Part shown: one piece after another, positions 16,069 to 23,541 of the stretch
Layout: each line of letters opens with the position of its first letter
Numbering within the stretch: position 1 is the stretch's first letter
Assembly: GCA_026390585.1 (NCBI GenBank)
Contig: JAPLFP010000353.1
Coordinates: forward strand, 1-38,972
DNA from: Ignavibacteriales bacterium
Lineage (GTDB): Bacteria; Bacteroidota; Ignavibacteria; UBA10030
Direction of reading: 5' to 3'
Length of the DNA stretch: 38,972 nt
The notes under the pieces: generated by a model
Told to the model about the DNA's origin: nothing
Databases searched by the model: none
Seen by the model: only the letters and a program-made list of their open reading frames with translations
Position numbers and translations under genes: made by a program

Positions 16069-16926
16069 CTAATTGAGAGCTACACTGATAGTGAGTGGAA
16101 AGATCGACGACACGTGTATTCGCGATTCCTTTTGTTCATGGATATCCACAACCCAAGTGGCAACAAAGTAGCCGATTGCACCTCCGAGGACACAATCAGA
16201 CGTCCAATGCCAATCTTGATAGATCCGGGAATATGCAGTGACTACAGCAGGTACGTACACGAGCACTTTCAGCCACATTGGGTTGACATTCCTGGACAGA
16301 ACCGTTGAGATGACGAAAGCAGTTGCCGTATGTCCCCCTGGAAGCGAGTGGTGATCGTAGTCCATGAGCGTAAAGGAGGTGTATGAGGCTCTTCCTTCAT
16401 TCGTAAGTGGCCTCGCCCTGCCGATGATAGATTTCATTGTAAGAACTATAGCTCCCGCGTAAAGCGACGCTTGTCCGATCTCATATGCGATTTTTCTTGA
16501 TTTCATATCATCGGTAAGCAGGTAGTGGAGGGCAAAGCCGCCGAAGAACACGAACGGTGAATACAGTTCTCCGTACATTCTGGCTCCCTCGATCGGTACG
16601 CTGCGAAAGTATCTTCCGCTGGTTTTCAGCATTGCATCGCGGACCGGTTGATCGGCTTGCATAGACAAGAACGTTGCACCGCCCATGACGCCGAGTCTGA
16701 GCCAATCGATCCCCTCCCATTTCGTTGGCCTTATGAGGAAGTCAACAGTCTCGTGACCGAACTGGGAAAAATTGTATTTGTTCGGCTGTTCAGAATCCCG
16801 TGAAGCGGGATTCCTGTCAACGGTATCCCGTGTAGCGAGATCTTGTGCAAAGAGGCCTGCAGCCCCGTAAGGGGAAGACCCGAAGATGACGATGAGAAAC
16901 AGTGGTAGAAGAAACCTATGCCGCAT
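16069..16926 (-). CDS. PAP2 family phosphatase paralogue A (all blocks canonical)
   Basis: 285 residues, signal peptide 'FLLPLFLIVIFGSSPYG' with 'LFAQ' near the cleavage site; AGGA ribosome-binding site in a leader shared with copy B. The three PAP2 blocks are complete: 'KSIIGRARPL' (K-x6-RP), 'SLPGGHTA', 'SRIYQDWHWTSD' (S-R-x5-H-x3-D). This is the one copy of the array with every catalytic residue, so it is the best candidate for the active enzyme. First of the four, following the DUF3943 gene. Likely reaction: hydrolysis of a phosphate ester or pyrophosphate on a membrane lipid (undecaprenyl pyrophosphate, phosphatidate or lipid A type). Confidence 0.92.
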   Translation of the reverse strand: MRHRFLLPLFLIVIFGSSPYGAAGLFAQDLATRDTVDRNPASRDSEQPNKYNFSQFGHETVDFLIRPTKWEGIDWLRLGVMGGATFLSMQADQPVRDAMLKTSGRYFRSVPIEGARMYGELYSPFVFFGGFALHYLLTDDMKSRKIAYEIGQASLYAGAIVLTMKSIIGRARPLTNEGRASYTSFTLMDYDHHSLPGGHTATAFVISTVLSRNVNPMWLKVLVYVPAVVTAYSRIYQDWHWTSDCVLGGAIGYFVATWVVDIHEQKESRIHVSSIFPLTISVALN

Positions 16927-17048
16927 GAGGATATCCTTTCTTTTCGTTCGTTCTGCACTTCATGGGATCGCTCTTTTCATTGGAACAAGCCCACCCTGCT
17001 GATATCCAGAATTCCACGCCTCAACACCAAAAAGGCGTTATGGTATTC

Positions 17049-17077
17049 CTCCGTGCGCTCTCCGAGGGCGCACGGAG
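17049..17077 (-). terminator. Hairpin between the DUF3943 gene and the PAP2 array
   Basis: Perfect ten-base stem CTCCGTGCGC/GCGCACGGAG with a nine-base loop, starting five bases after the DUF3943 stop. No U-run follows on the minus strand, so it may stabilise the upstream message or reduce readthrough into the PAP2 genes rather than act as a full intrinsic terminator. On the plus strand a T-rich stretch follows. Confidence 0.55.
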
Positions 17078-17081
17078 TATT

Positions 17082-18686
17082 TCATTTGGTTTCTTTCTTG
17101 AAATTTTCGAAGTAGAGTTGCAGAAAGAGTTTCTGTTCGGTTCTTACCTGATGAAAATTGCCATAGTGAAGTGTGTACCGATCGCTATAGTACACCAGAT
17201 GTTCAAATCCGACACTGAGATTTTCGAACAGTCTGACTGAAATACGGGGTTTGATAAGACCGATGTAATGATCCCCTGCATCTCCCACAAACGTGTGAAT
17301 CCAGAAATAGTAACCAATGAATGAACAGTCTACCCACCCTCCAAGATTCAGCGTGCTTTCAAGTTTGGCTTCCGCCCCTCCTCCATAGTTATAATCCCTT
17401 ACCTGAGAAGTGTCAGGTCCGTAGTGAGTACTGTTTCCGGCGAACGGCACTACGCCGACATGGAAGGTTGAGTAAAGAGCGGAATTCCTGCCCAACCGCA
17501 CGCTCGAGACGATTCCGGGACCGAACCCAATGGTGCCCAATTCGAATGTGTAATTGTCGAAGAAGTCAAAATGTTGGAATCCCCCCATGAGCAGATCCAT
17601 GGCATCAGAGTGGACATTCCTGCCAAAAAGGAGTCCGTAACCTGTGATATTGTCCAGTATTTTTCTTCCCGCTCCATTAGCAAGATCAATCCTCACTTTG
17701 AAATAGTCAAAAGGCTTCCGCGACCGTACTTCAAACGGATTCCCATAGTCAAGGGTAATGTCGAAATATGTGTCTTTAGGTCCCGTCCAGAAGTTACTTC
17801 CATCGTTGACCGCACGCATCCCGCCCGACAACGTCACATTCAGCGGTTCTTGTTGATAGACATCTTCCGAGGTCACCCTGAACATTTTCCCCTGTGTGAA
17901 CCTGCTGAAAGCTCTCGTGGGAGAAAGAATGGCAACAGAACATTCCCGCCAAAATCTGTCAAACCCCGTTGTTTGATCATTGAGTATATCGGAACCTACT
18001 CTGTAAATCACTTCTCCAAGGAATATGCCATTGACCGGTGTATTGATAATGTCGTTATACGACGGGAGGGTGTTTTCCCCAAAGTACTCCCACTCCAAAC
18101 TGCCCAGAACTGCAAAAGGTGCTGATTCCCAGAAATTGTACCCGCTTGAGCGCGCAGCATTAAAAAAACTGCTCCCGGAGTACGGATGCACAATGAAGTT
18201 CATGCCAAATCTGTCTGCATCCCATTCCCAGCCAGTTTGTATGTTATGTTTCCAGGAATTGAATCCTACCCGAGAAAAATCATAGTTGAGCAAATACCTA
18301 TCGACTGCAAACGTAAAAACATTGGCTCCGGTGACCTTGAGAACAACCGTCCACAAAGGGTATTTCTTGTTGAATTCCGGCAAGTCATTCCGCAAGTCAC
18401 CGTACTTATTGGTAACAGTGTCTTGCACCTTTTTTACAGAGTCTTGCACGCGTACAGTGTCTTGCACCCTTTTTAGAGAGTCTTGCGCCCGTACGGGGTC
18501 CTGCCATGGATCTCTGCTGAGAGTCAAATCCAGGCGGGAATAGTCTGTGAAGTCCATTTTGGAGACTTGTTGTCGCTCCCCGATGATGAGGCTTGAGATC
18601 GATGGTTTATCAAGCCTTGAAAGAAACTGCGCCTGAAGAAATGCTGGACACAAGAACGAAATAATCAAAATGCATAGTGTTTTCAT
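17082..18686 (-). CDS. DUF3943 outer-membrane protein
   Basis: 534 residues. Signal peptide 'CILIISFLCPAFLQAQ'; a charged linker (about 60-92) of two 13-residue repeats ('VRAQDSLKRVQDT', 'VRVQDSVKKVQDT'); then the DUF3943 domain, recognised by 'NFIVHPYSGSSFFNAARSSG' and 'GSLEWEYFGENTLPSYNDII' (about 165-235); then a C-terminal half of alternating Gly/aromatic strands like an outer-membrane barrel ('GIVSSVRLGRNSALYSTFHV', ending 'LQLYFENFKKETK'). It is the first gene ahead of the PAP2 array. Because the PAP2 proteins act on membrane lipids and this one is an outer-membrane protein, a joint role in envelope lipid handling is a reasonable guess. Confidence 0.85.
   Translation of the reverse strand: MKTLCILIISFLCPAFLQAQFLSRLDKPSISSLIIGERQQVSKMDFTDYSRLDLTLSRDPWQDPVRAQDSLKRVQDTVRVQDSVKKVQDTVTNKYGDLRNDLPEFNKKYPLWTVVLKVTGANVFTFAVDRYLLNYDFSRVGFNSWKHNIQTGWEWDADRFGMNFIVHPYSGSSFFNAARSSGYNFWESAPFAVLGSLEWEYFGENTLPSYNDIINTPVNGIFLGEVIYRVGSDILNDQTTGFDRFWRECSVAILSPTRAFSRFTQGKMFRVTSEDVYQQEPLNVTLSGGMRAVNDGSNFWTGPKDTYFDITLDYGNPFEVRSRKPFDYFKVRIDLANGAGRKILDNITGYGLLFGRNVHSDAMDLLMGGFQHFDFFDNYTFELGTIGFGPGIVSSVRLGRNSALYSTFHVGVVPFAGNSTHYGPDTSQVRDYNYGGGAEAKLESTLNLGGWVDCSFIGYYFWIHTFVGDAGDHYIGLIKPRISVRLFENLSVGFEHLVYYSDRYTLHYGNFHQVRTEQKLFLQLYFENFKKETK
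18414..18497 (-). repeat. 39-bp tandem repeat in the DUF3943 gene
   Basis: About 2.1 copies of a 39-base unit encoding (V/L)R(A/V)QDS(L/V)K(R/K)VQDT. The plus strand shows repeated CTTGCACCCTTTTT/CTTGCGCCCGTAC patterns. In-frame, so copy-number change would lengthen or shorten a charged helical linker between the signal peptide and the barrel domain. Confidence 0.7.
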
Positions 18687-18818
18687 CGTGCTTCCCTTTA
18701 CATTGTGCAGACTCCGTCCGCCGGTTGCCGTTTGGTCAGTCCACCTTCAGTCCTGAGGACCTCTAATCCGGAGCAGTTGGATACTTCCTTGGTTGCCTGT
18801 TCTCCGAGTCGTCTACAA

Positions 18819-18846
18819 GAGAACGACCAGGCTTCAGGTCGTTCTC
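18819..18846 (-). terminator. Hairpin downstream of the coiled-coil lipoprotein gene
   Basis: Perfect ten-base stem GAGAACGACC/GGTCGTTCTC with an eight-base loop, 30 bases after the stop of 18876-19316 and before the DUF3943 gene. It sits where the long minus-strand run would need an end; only a short T-rich stretch follows, so the terminator call is moderate. Confidence 0.6.
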
Positions 18847-18875
18847 CCGTAAACTCAAAGGCTTCGTTATTGCAG

Positions 18876-19316
18876 TTAATCTTTGTCTTTGAACAGATCC
18901 TTCATTGTTTTTCCTACTGCATCCATGTCAGCTCGGAAGTTCGTCTTGAATTCCTGCCACTTAGTTTGATCTCCATCTTTGTAGTCTTCCAACTTTTCCT
19001 TCAGCTCGTGGTTCTTCTGTTTCAATGCTGCCACGTCCTTTTTGTACTGCGCTTTGGCCTTGGGACCGGCTTTTTCCATCTTTTCCTTGTATGCATCAAT
19101 CCTCTTGTCATTCGCCGCGATTTGCAGTTCAGACTCAGCTTTGAATGCCTGCCATTCCTTGGCACGCTCAGCGCGAACTTCTGTCGAGTCCAACTTGGCT
19201 TGCCCTATGCTCTCTTTGTTGGCTTCCAGTTTTTGCTCTGGCGTTTTATCGCAGCCCGTTATGATCGTTCCTGCCATGATTCCCATGACAGCAATAGCAA
19301 AGATGTTGGTTTTCAT
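18876..19316 (-). CDS. Coiled-coil lipoprotein
   Basis: 146 residues from ATG 19314-19316 with AAGGAGAAGT directly upstream; longer frames are ruled out by the signal peptide. Lipoprotein signal: 'FAIAVMGIMAGTIITGC', Cys near residue 22. The mature part is almost entirely charged helix (Lys/Glu/Ala-rich, 'AERAKEWQAFKAESELQIAA', 'YKKDVAALKQKNHELKEKLE'), predicted to form a long coiled coil, and ends with 'DMDAVGKTMKDLFKDKD'. No specific family was recognised; similar small lipoproteins occur in many Bacteroidota. Located 86 bases downstream of the DUF6600 gene and likely cotranscribed. Confidence 0.8.
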   Translation of the reverse strand: MKTNIFAIAVMGIMAGTIITGCDKTPEQKLEANKESIGQAKLDSTEVRAERAKEWQAFKAESELQIAANDKRIDAYKEKMEKAGPKAKAQYKKDVAALKQKNHELKEKLEDYKDGDQTKWQEFKTNFRADMDAVGKTMKDLFKDKD

Positions 19317-19402
19317 ACTTCTCCTTCTTGATTGGTTAGTGAGTTTATCGATATTGATGGTCAGACTGGCTCGCGTGAACATCGGCGCAGCTCTCCTGTT
19401 CA

Positions 19403-20728
19403 TCATTCCCGTTGTTTGTCTTTTTCGTCTTGCTTCTTCGGTGGAGTAATTTTCAGCTGTTCCTTTTCCTTTCCGCTGCTCTTGGATCGACTAACATCCA
19501 GCCGCTGCGGTGCTTGACTCTTTTTGGGTGGAGCAACATTCTGTGTTTGCTTTTCCTTATCCTTACTGTTGGATGGATTGACAACCCCCGGCTGCGGTGT
19601 CTGACCCTTATTGGGCGGTGTCACATTCTGCGGTTGCTTTTCCTTCCCCTTATTGTTGGATCGATCAACAACCCGCGGCTGCGATGATTGGCCCCTGTTG
19701 GAGGGATTTACCGTCGGCGCCTGCTGTTGCCTTCCCTTGTTGTCGGATGGATTGACAGCCGGCGGCTGTGATGGTTGAACCCTGGTGGGTGGATTTACCG
19801 TACGCGGTTGCTGTTGCCTTCCCTTGTTGTCGGATGGATTAACAGCCGGCGGCTGCGGTGGTTGAACCCTGGGTGGATTTACCGTACGCGGTTGCTCTTG
19901 CCGATTTCCCGCGTTTCTTTCTGATGCCGGCTTCACGTCATTCAATTTCATTACTTTGGATGGCGCAGGAACCTGTCCGTTGCTATTCCTTTTCTGCACT
20001 TGTGGCCTGTAGATCTGCAGCTCGCTATTACTGAGGCGATGACCCGGCTGTTTGTTGTCCCGGATAGCGACCGAATTGACCGTTGTGCGCGTAGCCCTTT
20101 GGACGTCATCCCTGCCGGGACCCATGATATAGGTGGCGTTCCGCGTGTCATCTCTTCGTGTATTCACTATCACGGTTGAATGATTGATGATCGTAACGTT
20201 GTTGGTCCGATTGACGTAATAGCGACCGATGTCGGGCCTTGTAATGTCCCTGTCTCTTACAAATATCCAGCGTTCGTTTCGTTCTCGGTAGTCGCGGCCA
20301 AAAGCTATGCTGATGCTGATGCCAGGTCTTAAAGGTGCCCAACCGAAATAGCCGGGAGATCTTCTCCATGATACCCACGCTGGACCCCATACATCATCAG
20401 GAACCCAAAACCAGCCGTAGTAGTTGTCGTAGTCCCAGCGACCATAGTGGAACGCTGCCCATCCCCAGGGATAATCGGAAACCCATGTCCAGCCGTCCTC
20501 AGTAAATATCCAGTGGCCAGCAGTTTCATAAGGACTGAATCCAGGATCTCGGTCCGGTATCCAAACGTATCCGTAGTTCGGATAATCTACCCACGTGCCG
20601 TAGGGGCTCAATTCATCATAGAAAAGTTGATAACTTGCAGATACCTGTTGCCCAGATGCCACCTGCGGTATGATCCATGCACCTGTGCTCAATGCTACGA
20701 GCAGGGCAAAAAACTTGAGAGATCTCAT
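19403..20728 (-). CDS. DUF6600 family secreted protein with long repetitive tail
   Basis: 441 residues; signal peptide 'FFALLVALSTGAWIIPQVASG'. Residues about 30-145 are the DUF6600 type: 'FYDELSPYGTWVDYPNYGYV' then many Trp/Tyr/Gly repeats ('GHWIFTEDGWTWVSDYPWGW', 'YYGWFWVPDDVWGPAWVSWR'). Residues about 290-441 are 29-residue tandem repeats rich in Pro, Asn, Gln and Lys that should be unfolded and flexible. Function unknown. Such proteins are exported; the aromatic repeats suggest binding to a surface or polymer (inference). The basic tail may contact negatively charged surface material. Confidence 0.85.
   Translation of the reverse strand: MRSLKFFALLVALSTGAWIIPQVASGQQVSASYQLFYDELSPYGTWVDYPNYGYVWIPDRDPGFSPYETAGHWIFTEDGWTWVSDYPWGWAAFHYGRWDYDNYYGWFWVPDDVWGPAWVSWRRSPGYFGWAPLRPGISISIAFGRDYRERNERWIFVRDRDITRPDIGRYYVNRTNNVTIINHSTVIVNTRRDDTRNATYIMGPGRDDVQRATRTTVNSVAIRDNKQPGHRLSNSELQIYRPQVQKRNSNGQVPAPSKVMKLNDVKPASERNAGNRQEQPRTVNPPRVQPPQPPAVNPSDNKGRQQQPRTVNPPTRVQPSQPPAVNPSDNKGRQQQAPTVNPSNRGQSSQPRVVDRSNNKGKEKQPQNVTPPNKGQTPQPGVVNPSNSKDKEKQTQNVAPPKKSQAPQRLDVSRSKSSGKEKEQLKITPPKKQDEKDKQRE
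19505..19852 (-). repeat. 87-bp tandem repeats encoding the DUF6600 protein tail
   Basis: Four consecutive 29-residue units beginning PPAVNPSDNKG, PPAVNPSDNKG, PRVVDRSNNKG and PGVVNPSNSKD, plus a diverged fifth to the stop. The first two units are nearly identical, including at DNA level, while later ones drift, so the array seems to grow at its N-terminal side. Confidence 0.8.
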
Positions 20729-20809
20729 TGTTGCGTCCTTTCATTATCATGCACATGGCAGCTCACTGATTTCATCGTTTTCTACTCTCCTGCTGAAACT
20801 AAACTACTT

Positions 20810-21016
20810 TCAAGTTTTCCTCGACACGCGCCACAATCCCCCCAACCCCATGACAGTCCCCAGAACGCCACCCACCAACATCCATATGGACTTGTCGGTG
20901 GCTGACCCGGTGAAGAACCGGGAAATGTCAGAGCTGGATGAGTCATATGCAATGATGCCAAAGAACAGAAGAAGAATGCCTCCGGCCAGAAGTGCGAGCG
21001 AGACTGATTTGTTCAT
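20810..21016 (-). CDS. DUF3185 family small membrane protein
   Basis: 68 residues from ATG 21014-21016 with GAGG upstream. Two membrane segments, 'VSLALLAGGILLLFFGIIAY' and 'SIWMLVGGVLGTVMGLGGLW', separated by 'DSSSSDISRFFTGSATDKS'; this linker with its SSSDISRFFTG motif is the DUF3185 hallmark. Function unknown; commonly found among stress-induced small membrane proteins. It lies 46 bases downstream of the lmo0937-family gene. Confidence 0.88.
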   Translation of the reverse strand: MNKSVSLALLAGGILLLFFGIIAYDSSSSDISRFFTGSATDKSIWMLVGGVLGTVMGLGGLWRVSRKT

Positions 21017-21062
21017 AGGTAATTCCTCGTTTTGATTCTTTATCCCCGGCACCGCGAAATAG

Positions 21063-21212
21063 TCACAGGGCTTTTCGTCCGTTAATGACATTAACTAAGA
21101 CGACGATGATAGCGATGACCAGAAGAATGTGAATGAAACCGCCCATGGTGTAGGAAGAGACGAGCCCCACGAGCCACAACACGACGAGAATAACAGCGAT
21201 AGTATAAAGCAT
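21063..21212 (-). CDS. lmo0937 family small membrane protein
   Basis: 49 residues beginning 'MLYTIAVILVVLWLVGLVSS' followed by 'YTMGGFIHILLVIAIIVVLV', the two-helix hairpin of the lmo0937 family with the conserved GGFIH turn, ending 'NVINGRKAL'. AAGG lies nine bases upstream of the ATG. Widespread in bacteria from soils and sediments; role unknown. A broken second copy lies at 26447-26608. Confidence 0.9.
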   Translation of the reverse strand: MLYTIAVILVVLWLVGLVSSYTMGGFIHILLVIAIIVVLVNVINGRKAL

Positions 21213-21326
21213 GACAAGGTACCTTTCGTTATTGACTAGTGATCAACGCGTTAGCGAGCGATGACCCAGCCCCACCGTCGTTGAGTTGAATGACACACAT
21301 GCGTGGCGAGCTTTCAGCGCAGACGA

Positions 21327-21340
21327 CACGGCAAGCCGTG
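21327..21340. repeat. Small hairpin between the DUF5661 and lmo0937-family genes
   Basis: CACGGC-AA-GCCGTG, a six-base stem with a two-base loop in the 162-base gap. It may be a processing or weak termination signal; no U-run follows. Confidence 0.35.
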
Positions 21341-21374
21341 CCATGATCATCTTTCTTTGCGTCGAGTTCATATC

Positions 21375-21710
21375 TCACCGACCTCCGCTTCGTGGCGGAC
21401 TGTTCACTTGTTCCGCTTCGTTCTCCATCACAGCGAGACGCGTATAGTAGTCAGGGATTTCATTGAGATGCGCTAATGCGATTTTGCCCGTGACCATCGG
21501 TTCATCGTGCGTGACATCCGTTGCTGGATCCTGTCTGCCGTGTTCCAGCTCGACATTCAAACCTAACCTGAATTGCTCAACGCAAAACTTGTCCCATGGT
21601 ATGCCCAAGGCATCTCCAATCTGTTTTGCTTCGGTGAAGCCAAACCGTTTCTTCTCACTCATTGTCTTTGTGTCTTGACTGTGTTCCGTGATGTCTTTTG
21701 CAGAGAGCAT
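21375..21710 (-). CDS. DUF5661 family protein
   Basis: 111 residues from ATG 21708-21710 with AGGAAAGG eight bases upstream; an internal ATG at residue 17 ('MSEKKRFGF') lacks a ribosome-binding site. The core 'FTEAKQIGDALGIPWDKFCV', 'EQFRLGLNVELEHGRQDPAT' and 'GKIALAHLNEIPDYYTRLAV' is the DUF5661 pattern. Soluble and without a signal peptide. Function unknown; the conserved His/Glu/Asp residues ('ELEHG', 'THDEP', 'HLNE') suggest a possible metal or ligand site. Part of the minus-strand stress/envelope run. Confidence 0.85.
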   Translation of the reverse strand: MLSAKDITEHSQDTKTMSEKKRFGFTEAKQIGDALGIPWDKFCVEQFRLGLNVELEHGRQDPATDVTHDEPMVTGKIALAHLNEIPDYYTRLAVMENEAEQVNSPPRSGGR

Positions 21711-21802
21711 CGGACAACCCTTTCCTGTTACATATTCGTCTCAGGCGGTCAGTGATTTCTTCCCGACAGACGTTAGGAGAGCACCACCGACGATCTCTGA
21801 GG

Positions 21803-22561
21803 CTACTCAATGATCATCAGGTTCTTTATGCTCTTTACGCCGTCAATATCTCCGACGAGTTTTGTTACCAGGTCTCTTTCGGCAGCATTCTTCGCCTTGC
21901 CACTCAGCGTGACCACGCCACGATTCGTCTCGACCTTGGTGTTAACAACGCTGGTCGAGCGATGAGTCCACAACGCCATCTTCACCTGGGCAGTAATAGA
22001 GGCGTCATCGATCTTGACAGCCACAGTTCGGTGCGTTTTCTCCACGCGTCCTGACACTGTCATCTCATTGTTCACGCTTTTAATCCCATCAACATCTTTT
22101 GCGTATTCGGTCGTCAATTCTTTTTGCGCCTGACTGGTGGCATTGCCCCGGAGGGTCGCGATGCCGTCCTTGACGTCGATCTCGGTGTTCGAAGCGCTCA
22201 CGTTCCGATGAAATAAGAGTGTGGCTTTCACTTTCGTTTCGAGCCATGCATCCGAGTTTGCCGTGGGGGGCGCACCTTTAAGTTCCAGCCTGTTGTCGAC
22301 GCTTATGACTCCCGGCAATGCTGCCAGGGTCTCGTTGGCCAGTATTTTGTGAAATTCTTCGGAGACAACTCCCGTCAACGTAACGGCCCCATTCTTCGAT
22401 TCGATTTTGATATCATCGCCTTTGAGATAGACCTGGAACGCATACGAGTTCCTGGCCGATGAAACGATACGGTCATCATTCTGGTAAGCGTGAAGAGGGA
22501 CGGCGATCAACAATAACGCGGCTACGAGCAGCGCAAGAGCACCACGACACATTGTCTTCAT
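21803..22561 (-). CDS. Periplasmic protein with three BON domains
   Basis: 252 residues from ATG 22559-22561 (AAGGAG eight bases upstream), with signal peptide 'GALALLVAALLLIAVPLHAY'. Three BON domains follow: about 30-95 ('KIESKNGAVTLTGVV', 'ALPGVISVDNRLEL'), about 105-175 ('IDVKDGIATLRGNATSQAQK', 'DVDGIKSVNNEMTV') and about 188-250 ('VETNRGVVTLSGKAKNAAER', 'DIDGVKSIKNLMII'). BON proteins such as OsmY are osmotically induced periplasmic proteins thought to bind phospholipid. Three domains in tandem resemble OsmY-like chaperones. Upstream neighbours are a small membrane protein and a lipoprotein. Confidence 0.92.
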   Translation of the reverse strand: MKTMCRGALALLVAALLLIAVPLHAYQNDDRIVSSARNSYAFQVYLKGDDIKIESKNGAVTLTGVVSEEFHKILANETLAALPGVISVDNRLELKGAPPTANSDAWLETKVKATLLFHRNVSASNTEIDVKDGIATLRGNATSQAQKELTTEYAKDVDGIKSVNNEMTVSGRVEKTHRTVAVKIDDASITAQVKMALWTHRSTSVVNTKVETNRGVVTLSGKAKNAAERDLVTKLVGDIDGVKSIKNLMIIE

Positions 22562-22652
22562 TGCAGTTTCTCCTTGTAGTTTTTGCGTTGTGAACATGTT
22601 CCATGATTGTTTGTCGAGAGTATCGGGCATCGCTTCCTGTTTCATAATCGTA

Positions 22653-22874
22653 TCAGGTGGTCAGTGATTTCTTCCTGCTGGCTATGAGGACTACGCCGCC
22701 AATGACCATTGTTGCGATTCCGACATATGGTTGCCAGCTTATGGTGTGTTGGTCATCCTTTGTTATCTTGAGGTCCCCCACCTCCAGGACTTTCTCTTTC
22801 GTGACATAGGTGAAACCTGTGTACAGGGTCATGAGGAGACCCACGATGAGGATGATGATGCCAGCTGTTTTCAT
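22653..22874 (-). CDS. Small membrane protein, two helices with a central soluble loop
   Basis: 73 residues: helix 'AGIIILIVGLLMTLYTGFTY', loop 'VTKEKVLEVGDLKITKDDQH', helix 'GIATMVIGGVVLIASRKKS'. AAGGAT lies just upstream of the ATG. I have seen similar unnamed proteins in Bacteroidota and Acidobacteria next to BON-domain and DUF3185 genes. Function unknown. It follows the lipoprotein gene by 16 bases. Confidence 0.8.
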   Translation of the reverse strand: MKTAGIIILIVGLLMTLYTGFTYVTKEKVLEVGDLKITKDDQHTISWQPYVGIATMVIGGVVLIASRKKSLTT

Positions 22875-22890
22875 GTTGATCCTTTCTTCT

Positions 22891-23526
22891 TTACCGCCCG
22901 GAAGCGATGATATGCTGCTTTGTCAATTCAGAAACGACGAGATTGACGATCTCAGGCCGGACCATCTGCACTGCATTCGGCTCGGGCGTCTCGCTCGTGG
23001 CACTCCAAATCATCTGCCCTTCGTTCTTGGTTGCCCACACGTCAATAGAGCGAATGTCGACTTTTTCAGTATCGACGTACGCGGCGTGGTGGATGGATGC
23101 ATAGTATGCCACTAATCTATCCGAATGAGGATAGTATCTCATGTTCCTTTCGCTCGTCACATATCCCGGCTTGTATTGAGTACTCGTTTCCGCTGGAAGC
23201 CGGCGGATGACCAGCACGCCGTCGAATCCATCTGATCGTATGATCTGCATGACCTGACTCGTATCCGGCACCGCATCCGGAAACACGCGATACGAAGGCG
23301 TCCCTGCAACATTATGTGTTGCGAGCTCAACACTGAACGCATCTTCCCAATTACGGCGCTGCTTCGAATTCTGGCTAACGGAGATAACAAGCATCTTCTT
23401 CAGAGAAGGACCTTGAAATGAAGGATCACTCCATTTGTCGACAAGTTCGGATGATGCGCAACCGGCCATCAGGGCGAGGAAACAACAAAGCGCTCCTCCA
23501 ATGGCCAATCCTTTATACTTTTTCAT
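22891..23526 (-). CDS. Lipoprotein, DUF4136-like
   Basis: 211 residues; lipobox 'LMAGC' with Cys at about residue 23. The mature domain begins 'ASSELVDKWSDPSFQGPSLK' and contains 'KKMLVISVSQNSKQRRNWED' and 'VRPEIVNLVVSELTKQHIIA', a pattern found in lipoproteins of the DUF4136 kind, with alternating strands and helices that may bind a small ligand. Probably anchored on the periplasmic side of a membrane. The assignment to DUF4136 is tentative. It starts 15 bases after the alcohol dehydrogenase relic. Confidence 0.75.
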   Translation of the reverse strand: MKKYKGLAIGGALCCFLALMAGCASSELVDKWSDPSFQGPSLKKMLVISVSQNSKQRRNWEDAFSVELATHNVAGTPSYRVFPDAVPDTSQVMQIIRSDGFDGVLVIRRLPAETSTQYKPGYVTSERNMRYYPHSDRLVAYYASIHHAAYVDTEKVDIRSIDVWATKNEGQMIWSATSETPEPNAVQMVRPEIVNLVVSELTKQHIIASGR

Positions 23527-23541
23527 GTGAGGCCTCTTTTG

